This document shows positions 1-12,177 of a stretch of DNA of 64,000 nt, piece by piece (positions within the stretch are counted from its first letter, which is position 1; each line of letters opens with the position of its first letter). Source of the stretch: Gelatoporia subvermispora B (Eukaryota > Basidiomycota > Agaricomycetes > Polyporales > Gelatoporiaceae); NCBI GenBank assembly GCA_000320605.2, contig KB445794.1:1646033-1710032 (forward strand), written 5' to 3'. Made by a program: the position numbers and the translations under genes. The notes beneath the pieces are model-generated. The model made no database searches and was not told where the DNA came from. It worked only from the letters and a program-made list of their open reading frames with translations.

Positions 1-1442
1 CTGACCCTCCAGAACCTATGACACAGCTAACATTCAGATCCTAGATGTGTGGTCGCACCTCGGTCACCTCAACTGCAACAGGAAACAAGCTTGATGGAAT
101 GCGGAGATGACCTTATATCTGATGATAGCATGACAGATTCCGAACGTGCATCGATACTCCATGACGGACCAACAAGGACATGGATATATCAGGCTGTCTC
201 TCAGACGACGAGGGACTCGGGACCTCCGACTGGATGGGAATTATATCAGCAACACCGTGCGTTCTGCAATCGATAAACTCCAACAAGAAGTATGCGACAT
301 TTGTCACAGGACTGGTGATGAACAGGACATCATCCCGAGCTGGGATTAACATCTGCTAGTCGAACATAGCGTGTAATACACCCGCGTCACAGGGACTCTC
401 TGAATAACTATCTTGCCTTATACCAGTTCTTGTGCCACAGTTGGTTGTTCTGGATTCCAAGTTACGGAAATAGTGACCGCACTTAGTCATTAATGTATAT
501 ATCCAGGCGTTGGGCCTAGAGATTGGTTGCACTACAAGAGTATTGAAAGCTCACGAGTGACTTGGCGACAGGTAAGATGGGGGACGAGGTTCAGTGATGA
601 GTGAGCACAGAATACAAAGCAGCTCTGCCAGTATGACAACCATCTGTCAGTCCATCGTGTAGCCAAAGTAATGGTCCGGTCAAGCGCCTAACATTGACAT
701 CTACGATTTACAATTACTGAACGCCCTCGGCCGGGCACGGCCCGCTGCTGCTGTGTACCGGATAGTCCACCTGACGCGCGCACACTCATGCGAAGCTTTT
801 ATGGGCTATATCACCCAAGTTTTTATCATTGACCGTAAAGCAAACGAGCCCCAGTAAGACAAAACACGAGTGCCAGTGATACTGATATCCTGATATCAAA
901 TCCTACATCCCGACATCTCCGGTTTCTTCGACAGCGAAAGCACGTTCGCATTCTCAGGACGGTAGATGAAATGAGAGCTTGAAGGCCATAAGGACACTTA
1001 CAGCCCTTTGTCGTTCACCAACGAACTACCTCAGTCTCTACGAGCACTATGTCGTCCATGGCACATGCACAGACTGTTGGTAAGGAAAGTCCTCAAACCT
1101 TCTCGACGATCTTCATCTTTGCTTTCCTGCTCCCCAGTCTTATGAGCACAGGTCCTCAGATAGACAACTTAGTGACCTCTGCATGTGCACCAGCTACAAT
1201 CGACACATCTGCTGCGACCCACACAGCGGATCGGGCGTCCGCCAATTCAATGAGTTGTAGCAAGTCCGTCTAGCAGATCAGCATACTAGTCGAATAAATG
1301 TTACAACACAAACATGTCTCACAAGTTCAGTATACATGAACCATCTGCGATCACCCACAGCCTAGTAATCTCATAGAACAGCATCATGGGATAACAGGGC
1401 CAGACGGATCGCGTCAAAATACGATACGCTGGCTGCCCGAAA
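1..1442. other. No gene recognised
   Basis: This stretch lies downstream of the first DUF6533 gene. The open frames are short, lack splice-consistent partners and resemble no family I know. No tRNA, repeat array or terminal inverted repeat was found by eye. Confidence 0.5.
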
Positions 1443-3024
1443 CTACAGACATGGCTCGCTCGTACCCGATGGAATAGTAACATCTGTGCTTACTACAGTG
1501 TGACTGAGCTCGCTAGCATTGCTGTAGGTCGGAGTTTGTAGTGATGCCTCGGACTGTTTCCCGTAAACTCGTAGGTTGAGTAATAATCGTGATACGAGAA
1601 TGCTCGAAAGCCTAATAAGGTGAATGAACGGCTTGTATGAAAACAGTATCTTGTGTACTCACACGTTCGTTGCAGTCACAAAGATGCTTCTCGAGTGAGA
1701 CTAAGCTTATAGGTTAGGGCAGCGTGATCGGATGTTTGATGAACGGCGTACTGGAGACACCTAAATTTAAGAGTGTTTGAATGCATCAATAGAGCATGTG
1801 AGGAGGGACATACCCGAAACATTATTACGTTGACAGTGTACATCAGCGCAAGTAAAGCATAGTAAATACCCCCTACATGACATACTTGTTTGAGGTAATC
1901 ATATTCCTCGAGCTCAGAACGTGCGCTCACCATCTCGGAGTACGATGTATATCAGACCGTGTCTTCTCCAGTCTAAGCGACAGATGAGTGGCTTCGCAAT
2001 AGTCAATATGAATACATAAGTGTCGAGGATCAGCGAACAGCTCCATGCGAGTGCAAGGCCTAGTGCGAATGTCAGAAATGCTGTAGGCTCTGGTGCTTTC
2101 ACCCACGGTTTGCCCTTTCCAAGGTCAGCTGAGGGGACGGGAATCGCTCGCGTGGACACTCACTGGTCCTTTGTGTAAAGCAAGTAGCATGCATGCCAAC
2201 GATTGACGGGTGGTAGAGAACCCTTGTCCACATTCTTCTCACTGACCACAGACCACTTGGGTCATCGTTCAGGATTGATCGGATACTATACCACGTGCTA
2301 TAAGGACCACTCACGATACTCACTACGCTCGCCAAAATCCATGGCGGTAGTAAGGAAAGTAGAACCCAATGGCTTCTGTTGTAGCGGGCGTAAGTGCGTA
2401 CGGATAGCAAGACTAAGAGATCATAAATAGATGTATCTGCGATTCATCATGCTGACGAAGATGTACCTGCAGTCACGGCTTGAATCAGAAGAGTAGAGAA
2501 TCCACGAAATACATGTAATCGATGACATCTGGTGTGCCCAAATGAATGAGCAGCAGACTTTGACTCGTTGAAAGAACTTACTGCTGAGGAGCCCGGAAGT
2601 GTAAGCAGGGAAATATTCAACATATAACAGACAGACGTCAATGACCGACGTACCGTCTCGGAGAGATCCGCAAATACTTCCAAGAGGATGGGTACTGAAA
2701 GCAGCAACGACAAGTAGCGGTTCATAACAAAGAGGACAGATGCCCATGTGAAGTCGAAGTCCCTCCAGACATGTTTGGCCTCGATCTCCACAGTCAAACA
2801 GTAGTCATAGAAGAGTATAGCTGGGAGATATCAGGGAATGCGTTGGACAGGAGCCAAGGAGACGTCTTACCAATTGGTATCACAGTACTATAGCGGATAG
2901 TCTGCACGGATCGAAGCCTAATTCAGTGAGTTTGTTGCATCACGAGTAATTATGTGTGCACTTACAAAGACAAATCTTGAAGGAGGATGTAGACAATGGT
3001 ATCAGCGACATCTAAGTCGACCAT
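1443..3024 (-). CDS. DUF6533 multi-span membrane protein, copy 1
   Basis: This is a member of the DUF6533 family, hydrophobic seven-span-like proteins expanded in agaricomycetes; the function is unknown. The start ATG at 3024 begins MVDLDVADTIVYIL, and the first exon ends in the LSL-type junction shared with the other copies. Later exons give the signature FYDYCLTVEIEAKHVW, then NRYLSLLLSVPILLEVF, then CHRLHVFRGF, and a C-terminal SSILVSRLLLNLRVYG block. The stop is at 1445-1443. I could join exons in frame from start to stop by using a 2-nt microexon (2582-2583) and an 8-nt microexon (2107-2114). No disabling mutation is seen. It is the only copy on the minus strand, is closest in sequence to the copy at 12.2 kb (both share a WSVVSE exon), and has no NPD partner. 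Confidence 0.8.
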
Positions 3025-3584
3025 GGCAGGCTCAGGATAGGCACACAGTAGCATTCCCCCCCGGTTGACGACCCCTTTAATGTCTCATGCACCAGCTACA
3101 AACCACAGATCAGGACACCGGGGACCGGAATGATCAGAGTAGTCATGGAAGCACATGGATTCATGATTCATGAAGGCCCCCGTCATCTTCTGGGGATAAC
3201 ATCAATATGAGCTCGACTTGAAAAAAGGATCAATCAGAAAAGATACAGTCGAAATCTTCAGATGGTCGATAAAACTCCAACTATGATGAAAAGCGTTTTA
3301 GAGGGTGAATCTTGTGACTACTTTTCATCGAGTGGCAGAAAGGAGGTACAAGTAGGCGGTACCTATTTCAAGGATCGGGTGAGATCAGCGGCCTCCGGTA
3401 CGTTGATCTCATGAGTGCTTGACTTGACGTCGCTAGTATGTCAGCACGCAAAACACGCCCGCTGGGCCGCTTACATGATCGTGACCTCACCTACTCATGA
3501 TCGTACCCTCAATGCTGCGTTGCGTCTGCTTGCGACAGCTGTCGACAGGAGTATTTCCATCCATCTCGTCTAATTGACAGTACA
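3025..3584. other. Intergenic, upstream of DUF6533 copy 1
   Basis: Between a minus-strand DUF6533 start and a plus-strand uncharacterised frame. No gene or clear promoter element is recognised. Confidence 0.4.
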
Positions 3585-4054
3585 TTGATGAGCTCTACTG
3601 CACCAGATGTCGCAAGGCCCCGCCATCCAGCGCTAGCCTCGTCGTCTACTAGTGGAGCTCCCACCGCAGCGCATCTTATACGACGAGGACTTTGGCCAGA
3701 CGTTCACATGGACGTGGTGACCCGCGCTCGTACAAAGCACTGCATAGAACAGAAGCTCCATGGTCACGAGATGCAATACGGTAGATTTTGTACAAACCTG
3801 GGCTGACAGCATGCATCGCAGAGTTCTTCGAAGTTCGGATGGAAATACATGAAGGATCCCGCACCCTAGTTTCAGAACACGTCGTCAAGGCACTTAGGAT
3901 CAGGGTTGACCTCATCTACGAGCAGGACAACCACGAACCAGATGCATATACGATGGCCCCGCACCACCGTTTCCCTGTACTAATCAACCCTGTCGACGGG
4001 TACGTCTCGCCGTTCACGGACAAGTCCATTTTACGCATGATATCCAACGAGTAG
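3585..4054 (+). pseudogene. Uncharacterised coding remnant
   Basis: I do not recognise this product. An open frame from 3788 to 4054 encodes a soluble-looking peptide containing EFFEVRMEIHEGSRTLVSEH, then a RVDLIYEQD block and a proline/histidine-containing tail; a second short frame precedes it from 3585. A diverged copy of the same stretch occurs inverted at about 13.82-14.09 kb, beside another DUF6533 gene. The second copy retains SSTLVSKHIV and matches beyond it at the DNA level, which argues that this was once a real gene. No start/stop and intron model joined both frames convincingly, so a broken gene is the safer reading. Confidence 0.35.
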
Positions 4055-4515
4055 GTGCTTCAGCACATGCAAATTCTCCACGATCATCTCTAGAAAATGC
4101 CAATGGCGACGCCCAAGGCGGAGACGCACTCGGAGAAGTCCGAGGGATGTCTCACCTATGCTTTGACCATCTGAGCGCCGTGCACACGCGCCTGCAGAAA
4201 GAAGCGCGCGGGAAAGAGGAAGAAGAATCTCAACTCGATATGCATCAACGAGTATGAAGCAGTCATGGGCTCGATAGATAGGACTGATGGGAGATCCGAA
4301 GAGAATTGTGGAGGACATGACCAGAGACAAGAAGGAAACGAGAACGGAAGAGTGCAGTCTTGCAGGGAGAGTCCCGGAAGACTTGAATGAACACGATGAT
4401 TGAACTGGTGCAGCATTTGTCTGAACTTTCGTCTTCTGGCGGCTGGCATCGTGTATCGAGCTATCACTCAGTGTGAGAGGCTATATATGTAGTACTTGTA
4501 GTGATGGCCTTCCTA
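4055..4515. other. Intergenic, downstream of carboxypeptidase
   Basis: Contains a minus-strand frame over 4156-4467 with low-complexity phenylalanine/leucine content. It has no homologue recognised and no splice partner. Confidence 0.4.
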
Positions 4516-7026
4516 CTACTCGTCACTGGTGTTCAGAATGAACTTGGTGTAGAATCGTATCTGCTGTATGAACGCCTCCGCCAATCGAGCTGAAAGCGGC
4601 GACGTGTCAATTTCTATGCCGAATGAAGATTGACTGATCGTCACCTTCGTTGACTGTATGCAATCCATTGTAGGAGTCCCCGGGCGCTTCATGCGCGTAC
4701 CGGAAGATATGTCTCGTCAAGTTCCAGTATCTCGATGTGTCTGTATGTCAAGTCAGTACTTTGCAAGACTTCTCATAGTAGCACGCAAGCTGCACCTGTG
4801 TTCCCTACCATTGACACTCTCTGGTCAACACTGTACTCCGGGACTACACAAAGAATACACACGCACCCAGAGCTAACATCGGCGTTACGATCACGCCCTT
4901 CTTGTCATAGCCCTCCGCCGACGTCAGCGTGGCCTTGATAGTACCAGCAAGGATTCCGAAAGGATCATTCAGACCCGTCGGGGTTACAGGAGAAGGCTCG
5001 AGCCCCGATGAACCCCACGCGAACGACAGCGTGACGTGTCCGGCGCTGCCAACGCCAGCGCTTATGTTTCTCCCGAAGGCATCGAGAGTCAGGTTGAACT
5101 CGGTTGCAATGGGGAGAAGTACCTCCAGCATATGCTGCTGGACGTCTTCGACAGAGCTAGAAGATTCATCAGACTCTCAGTCGGCGACTTTGTGATTATT
5201 TGTGATTATTGAGCATACCTGTACTCCGCAATGCGGTGGTTGACCACAGCGTCCGCACGCTCGGGCAGCGCATTCACCTTCACGCCGCCCTTGATCAGGT
5301 CCACCGCTTGTGTCGTCCCCAGCATCGCGGCGTAGACTGTGTCCGCTGCTATCAGACCGGCCTTGAGCTCCTCGAGCGCAGCATCGCTCGTGCGCGCGTG
5401 TGCTGCGAGCTGCCGCAGGTCCTCCGGGTAGTCAGGGCCGTAGGTCGCAAAACACTGAGTTGCGAGGAAGGGAGTACCTTCGCGGGGAAGTTGTGGTTCG
5501 TGTGGGTGTGCCTCAAGCGCGGTGATCATGGATGAGAGCATGCCGATTGCCTATAACAAGCATCAGAGGTCAGAATAGGTTGATTTGAAGAATGCAGAGA
5601 GGATTCTCACTGTGTGAGGTGGAGGGACACTGGAATGCCCGCCGGGGGTAGATACTTCGACTCGTGCATCGAGGTAACCTTTCTCAGATGTGTCTGGGGC
5701 AGCGAAGATCACGTCGCCACCATATAGCGTGTTATATCCCCCTGTCCCGGACGTCAGACGATCGAATGTTTGAACTTGTCAAAGTCGTCGTACCGCCCTC
5801 GTCAAGAATCATAGCGAAGCCGTCTTTACCGTATGTTTGCTCCAGATATACAGCGAGGTGACCTGCTCCCTGTTATCTTGTGCATCAGACTCCACACTAT
5901 GCTGATTGAGCGAGAGGAACGTACCTGTGTTCCAGCTGACTCCTCATCGATACCAAAGGCTAGGACAAATGAGCGGGAAGGTGTGAAACCCTTCTCAATA
6001 AGGCTTTCCACGGAAATACTATAAGACGGATAATAAGCACTCGGCATATCCAGCCGCATCAGATCACATACAGAAGGCTGATCAGGCTGGACTTGTCATC
6101 GCAACTGCCACGGCCCCAAATCCATGTACCTGTACTTTCCAGTCAGAGCAAGAGCGTGCCTCTCATGCATGTCTCACCATCGTAGACGCCTGAATACGGC
6201 GGATGAATCCAGTCATCAACTGTCGCTGGTTCCACAGGGACGACATCTAGAGTGACATGTTCGTGGGTGTTGCGTGCAGTGAAGGTTATGCAAACCTTCG
6301 TGGGCCGTCAAGAGCACCGGTAGCAGGGAGTCATCAGACCCCTGCCAATGATACACCATAGCATAGGTATTGACTTTCGCTACGTTCAGCGTTGAATATC
6401 TGGAAAGGTGTTCACGACACGTCAGACGCGAGAAATTCAGACGCACAGCAAGGGGAAGCTTTGCTCGAGATAGTCGTTGAATACCCCGAATATATTCCAG
6501 CGTGTATCCTCTCCGACTGGGAGCAAATCGTCATAGGATTCAGTGCTGCGCAGCCACCGTCTCTCCTCAGCACTATTGTCGCGACCTTGATCTATTGTTA
6601 TCTCACTGACGGAATTTGCACAGCTCCACTGAGTAGATCGTACGCAGTGGACCTGAATGCACCCGAAGCGTAGAGATCGTCCAGATCGGAGTCCAGGCCC
6701 CTATGCTTTGGGAACAAAGGCCCGACTTGAGGGCACGCCGTCGAGTTCTCCGACGGCGGGAGAGGTCGCGTGGATGGTCGCCTATCGGACGCGGTGGTAG
6801 AGCGACAGCAGGATATGTGCCAATGCGGCAGCCCCTCGAACCACGCCGCGGCCAAGATGTGATAGGCAAGGAGGGCCAGGGAAAGACTGAAAATTACGGC
6901 TACCCATCTGAGACGAGATCCTCTGTGCTGGTTTGCGACCGAGTCCTTCCGGGATTTAGGCAGGAGGAATAACAGGTCGTCAGAGTTCGAATCGTCAGGT
7001 GGAAATAAGAGCGGCGCCTCCGACAT
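4516..7026 (-). CDS. CPS1: Gly-Xaa carboxypeptidase (M20 family, CPS1-like)
   Basis: A zinc carboxypeptidase that releases C-terminal residues from short peptides, in yeast a vacuolar enzyme. About twelve exons join in frame from the ATG at 7026 to the TAG at 4518-4516. An N-terminal membrane anchor lies around residues 42-62 (WVAVIFSLSLALLAYHIL). It is followed by the M20 core: LLTAHEDVVPV (zinc His), GRGSCDDK (bridging Asp), AFGIDEESAGTQ (catalytic Glu pair), MILDEGG, STPGGHSSVPPPH, and a C-terminal RYWNLTRHIF with HTVNE supplying the last zinc His. The usual TAHQD is TAHED here. Every key ligand is present, so the gene looks functional. It is divergent from the zinc-finger regulator that starts at 7529, with a shared upstream region of about 500 bp. 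The gene symbol is by family resemblance only. Confidence 0.85.
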
Positions 7027-7528
7027 TATTGTTCACGGCCACGAAGGACGGGATACTCGCAGACGAGGTGAAAGTTTGCAAGCCAAAGACGATGCACTTG
7101 GACTTTGTGATATGGAATGGTTTGATCTTGGCCGCTCTTGGTGAACTGGGCCTCTCAAATTCTCATGGCTAGGAATTAATATCGTGGGCGTTTGTGCACG
7201 TGGTCTGGGCGTTCCGTATTTGGAGAGCTCGGATTGGGCGGTCCGTATATGGCAGGCTGCCCTGGATTATGTAAGCGATAGGAAATGCTGGACGAGCAGG
7301 AGGAAGAGGCGACCATGACTGGGAGGGTACTCACTTTTGTCGTGCATGCCCGCAAAACTCATCATGGGTAATCCCACCTCGACACCTTCCACCCGGCTAT
7401 CTCCCGGGGCCTCCTCGCCCTCCTCATCTCCAATTTTCTGCAGGTCGCGCATCCGTCCTCCTCGCGTACTCCTTCCGAACCAGCATTTCTCCGACCTCAG
7501 GACCACAACCGATTCCGTCGCGATCGTA
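7027..7528. promoter_or_regulatory. Shared divergent upstream region
   Basis: A stretch of about 500 bp between the start codons of the carboxypeptidase (minus) and the Zap1-like regulator (plus). It must hold the 5' leaders and promoters of both. An imperfect direct repeat around 7200-7250 (GGGCG/TTCCGTAT type, twice) is the only element noticed. Confidence 0.5.
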
Positions 7529-9510
7529 ATGTGTGGCCCGGAATGCAGCGAGAAGGATAGCACAGCTATGGATTGCTCGTGTGTCAACGACGAGGCCGTC
7601 GCCGCCGTCGCTTGCGGGGAATGCGTCCGAGAGTGCGAGGTTGCATCCTGTAGCGTCGAGCTCACCTCCCAATGCACCGATCAGTGCGTTGTCGTTGCGT
7701 GCAACGATGCGCACCACCCAGTGCCACTTTTTAGTGCGGTCCCGGCCGAACAGCCGTGCGACACGACGTGTCTGAATAGCCCGGATTGCGCTACCTTCGA
7801 TGAGTTTGTGCGTCTCTCTTCCTCTCTAACGGCCATCATCTTATTTGACCTCCGTCCATCCCAGCTCCAGTGCTGTGCCGACGCTCACGAATCCCTGACT
7901 CAGTCGATGCTCGGTCAGGACAATCTGGGCATGAATAATTCTTTCGGCCCGTGGGACTTCGAGGCTCTGTTGTGTAGCTGCACCGATTCATCCTCTACTG
8001 TTTATTCCCAAGCCAGCAGTAGTAGCAATCAGTCTCCAGTAGACTCCGTAGCACCCAGCCCGCAGATTGTGGCGAGCGTGCCCTTCCAGCCCCAGCCCGC
8101 GATCAGCCATCCCGTCTCCCCGATCCCGAGCCTGCCCTCGTCGCAATCGCACATCCAACACCCAGCATACCCGCTGGGCACTGCCATCAACCCCAGCGCC
8201 CAATCAGGGCCCCTCAGGTGCATGTGGGGCGACTGCGGCCAGACGTTCACTTCTCTCAACGAGCTCGTCGGGCACGTCAACCTGCAGCACCTCCGTCTCC
8301 CTGGCCCCGGCCCCGCCGCTCCCAACCCCGCTGCATCTCTTCCCTCGCCGCCGTCCACGCTGCCAAGCGCGATGCCATACCAACAACCCCCACTGCATCA
8401 ACAGACCTTCTCTGACCCGACTTCCCTGTCCTGCCTTTGGGCGGACTGCCAACAGTACCCGAACCCGCAGAGCATCCCGGGCACGTCGAGCAGCACTTCC
8501 CTCGACAACGCGCTCGGATTCCTCGCGACACACCTCCTGCACGACCACCTCGGTGTGTCCGGCCGGGGTGTCGCCCCCACCGGCGCACCACCTTTCGCTG
8601 GTCCGGAGTTCAAGCAGGTACATGGCGCCGCCGGCCAGCGCAGGACTCCTCCGCGGGGCGACGAACCAATCGCGGGTCCGCCGACGCCGGTGCCCGAGCA
8701 CGACTGCTCGCAGCCGTCGGCCCATGTGTGTCGCTGGCGCGCGTGCACCGAGTGCTTCATGTCGTGTGACGAGCTCACGGCGCACATCGCCGCCGTACAT
8801 GTGGGCGGTGGCCGCGCGCACTATGATTGCTATTGGGAAGGGTGCAATAGACACGGCGAGCTCGGCTTTGCAAGCAAGCAGAAGATCTCGCGACATCTGC
8901 AGGTAAGTCATTGCGAAGATGAACTGGATCATATAATTGACGTTGGTCATTTCGTTGGGCAGAGTCATACTGGACATCGACCGTTCCAATGCACTGTCTG
9001 TGGGCAGAACTTCTCGGAAGCTGCCACTCTCGCTCAGCATATGCGTCGACACACGCAAGAAAGTAAGAACCATTCTCTTTCGCTGCGCGATCACTCACAG
9101 ATCTTCTACACAGAACCCTACGTATGCGACTTCCCAGGCTGTGGGAAAGCATTCGCAATCACAGGTGCCCTTACCATCCACAAGCGTACACACAACGGCA
9201 ATAAACCATTCAAGTGCACTTATTGTGACAAGGCCTTCGCGGAATCGTCCAATTTATCCAAGCATGTGAGCCTTTGAAGCGTCCACTTCAACGAGCTACA
9301 ACTAACATCACTTAGCTCCGTACGCACACTGGCGTAAGGCCGTACACATGTCCAGAGCCGGGCTGCAACAAAGCATTCGCGCGGCCGGACCAACTCCAGC
9401 GGCACATGAAGGTACACGGGAAGAAGGGCATGGAGGCTGCTAATCCGAGGGTCTCGCCCTCTGGTACTAGTGCGGAGGTAATCATGGCTATCCAGACAGC
9501 TATCGGGTAG
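7529..9510 (+). CDS. ZAP1: Zap1-like C2H2 zinc-finger transcription factor
   Basis: Nuclear DNA-binding regulator resembling Zap1, the zinc-responsive activator of fungi. The start chosen is the ATG at 7529 (MCGPECSEKDS), the first ATG of the cysteine-rich head; an upstream in-frame extension is possible. Exons: to 8902, 8963-9062, 9114-9265, 9316-9510. An in-frame intron of 57 or 63 nt probably begins at 7808. Order: a Cys-rich N-terminus (about 15 Cys in the first 80 residues); a Ser/Pro-rich linker; atypical fingers such as CMWGDCGQTFTSLNELVGH and CRWRACTECF; then four classical C-terminal fingers beginning RPFQCTVCGQNFSEAATL and ending GCNKAFARPDQLQRH. The clustering of atypical spaced fingers before a tight C-terminal array is what suggests Zap1 rather than a generic C2H2 protein. 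Direct DNA targets are unknown. Confidence 0.8.
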
Positions 9511-12177
9511 CCTGCTCGCGTTCGATTCGAGAAACGAAAGAGATGAGTATTGAGATGTTGAGAGGTAGCGAAGATGGCTGTCCCTGTATTTCCTAGCACC
9601 GTGTAGACAACGATTTGTTCCCCGCGATTGCGCACGGATGGCATTTCATGAGAACGCACGAGTCAGGTGGTGCACAAACACGGTGCGTCCGGCGAGCGAA
9701 GAATTCGTGCGTGGACATGCGGAGGTGCCCTGGGTACCCTCGCAGTCATCGGCGCTTGGGCATCGAACGATAACCGGAAAATAGCCGGAGATGGATTTGG
9801 AAGTCCGTGCATGGTTGCCGAAGTGCCGTGTCGCGTGGGAGGCAATCCGAGGTTTGCTCCTGTTCATGGTGTTCACGGGCGACGGCAGCACAACACGATT
9901 TACTGCATCGCGAGCTCTGAAGGCCATTGAAGGGCTCAATGGATATAAGTATAACACGAACATATTTGCAAGTTGCCGGAATTTGCTCCGATCGAAAGAT
10001 GTATGCAGCCTGTAGTTCATCTTGCTGTAGAGCAAATATCGTCGCCAAGCATTTCGTGCCCCTGCAGGTGAATGTTGTGATCTTCGAGCTTTCCCATCGC
10101 CAGCTTCGCCCAGGGAAAGCGCCCCGTTGTAGCACTTTGGGGTTGATACAGGCGAAAGCGGGTCGATCAGTTAGTCTCGATCGGTGTTCAACTGCATGTA
10201 CCAGCCATGCACGAGCAGCTCTGGCTTGCAGAGTGATCTACTGTGTGATATGTCGATCACTCCTATGCTAACCCTCACGTACTTGAACTCGGATGATGCA
10301 ACGAAGACATGGCTCCCTTATGACGAGTTCGCCTAAGTGCGACCTTCACCGAAACCAAGCGCCGAAGACAACACGTTTTTCAAATTTCTTTCTCGAAGAA
10401 TTCTCAGTTATCGAGACCACAAGATGCGAGCCAAGTCCGGTGACGTGGGTCCATCAAACGACAAAGCGAATGAAAGATTGACTCCCGAGAGCGAGTGTCT
10501 TTGGGTACATGATAGGGGATGCATCTACAGGAACGTGTGAGAGTGCATGCACCGGAGTTTTTCTTCCGATGTAACTCACACAGCGAATATTCATGCAGCA
10601 GCCATTTTTGATGTCTCAACAGGCAGTAGAATTTCTCGCGATGCGATACGCAGGTATCTAAGCACCTCGATAGTTAACGGCCGTGGTCCCCAGTCGCACT
10701 TTTAATACCAATTGAAAGGGCCAACAGGTGGTAGAAGGCAGTACTGGCGCGTCAATTACCAGCCTCGACGATGCGGTCCTGTGTACTCACATTGCGGCGA
10801 GGCCGCACAAGGCGTGCACATCTGGTAAATTTTCTCAGGTAAGAAGTGTGAGATCAATCAACAGCAGCGAGACGGTTTGTCCTGCAACATGAAATGCGTC
10901 GCATTGAAGAGGGGGCCAATGGCACCACCGTTGACATGGGGTATGACTGGGAGCATTCAGTTGACTAGCGTGGCCGGAATAATTTCCGTGATACCATTGA
11001 TACCAATGAACGAAGAATAGTGCAACGCGGCTCATATGACTTGCGTCTGACTGCCCACCGGTGGGGTGCTGTCGGTGTTCCTCACTGAAGTGTCACGATC
11101 GATGTGGAGTGTTCATGATTTTTAGCAGCCTGGTCGATGGTTGGAACGGTCTCTGCGCCTCTGCGTAGGAGTGAAGAAGGGGTCGCCGCCGTTGGCAATA
11201 ACGAGAAGCGCCGAGTCGTGGCGCTTCATCGCATTAATGTCAGGTTCAGCGCCCGTGTCTCTTGCCAACCAACATCCGGCCAACACTGACATCTCAAGAC
11301 TTGCGAACTGGAGGCCTCATTCCTCTTTGTAACGACTCGTGAGGTCTGCATGTTTGTACTACTTAGCATTCAAGGTGCTCGTAAACTTCCGTGGAGCCAA
11401 CTCGGGAGCCCGTGGACCCGCGACACGCGTTGTGCATACAGGATCAGAGCTAGGGGAAAATGTACATACCATTGGGCCACCGCTGCGTTGACATCGATCA
11501 TCTCTGGAGTGAGGTGACAAGGTAGTGGGCTATGAAGGCGCGGGGTTCGCATATGCCATTAGGAGGTGTCCAAGTCGATTTGCACTGGTACGTGCTGTCA
11601 GAACCCACCGCATCTTGCAACGACCTGCGCGATACTTAAGGTTTCATCAATGCGTTGTCGATCGGACGAGAGCAATTTTGATTTTTGCCAGCAACCGTCA
11701 CATCGTCCCGCTTGAACGTGAACAGATATCGGAATAATCAAGGCTGCGTCGAGCATGTGACGTTACGACCCCGCAGTGGTCGCGTATTGCATGCTGAGAC
11801 AGCCAGCGGCGTCCGAGATTCAAGCATTCATGAGATCAGTGGATCGATGGGCTCGTATGTCAATTGACCGGCTTTGAAAGCTGGTCATCGTCAAAGTTTG
11901 TCCGCTTCCCGTCACTTGACGAAAGGTGTTCGTACAACTTCTTCAAATAGTTGCCAGCACAGCTAGGGTTTCATCGGTATCTGACGCTATGTTTTCTGAT
12001 TGCTCTTCATGTCAAGCCCAGACTCATAATGGTGATTCCCCGGGACTTCGCGTGCTAAAATAGCCACTCTGATCATCCCGAACATCTGATATCGCGACCT
12101 GTCACCGCCCTATGCAACATAAAACAGGGTGCCCAATTCGGAACGATTGACTGCTGTATACGTATTCCGAGCCTTCC
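9511..12177. other. Long gene-free stretch
   Basis: 2.7 kb with many short overlapping frames on both strands. None has a recognisable domain, codon-like bias or joinable exons. No repeats, LTRs or RNA genes were recognised by eye. Confidence 0.45.

Noticed and set aside
1049..1273. 74-codon plus-strand frame with an apparent hydrophobic N-terminus (secreted peptide?)
   Set aside because: No cleavage-site logic that convinces, no promoter or intron signs, and no second copy in the window.
8067..9094. Long antisense and shifted frames over the zinc-finger gene (279 and 296 codons)
   Set aside because: Shadows of the GC-rich coding region; the zinc-finger frame has clear domains and splice signals.
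9511..12177. Search for a transposon, tRNA or hidden gene in the 2.7 kb gap
   Set aside because: No terminal repeats, A/B boxes or domain-like peptide could be identified by eye.
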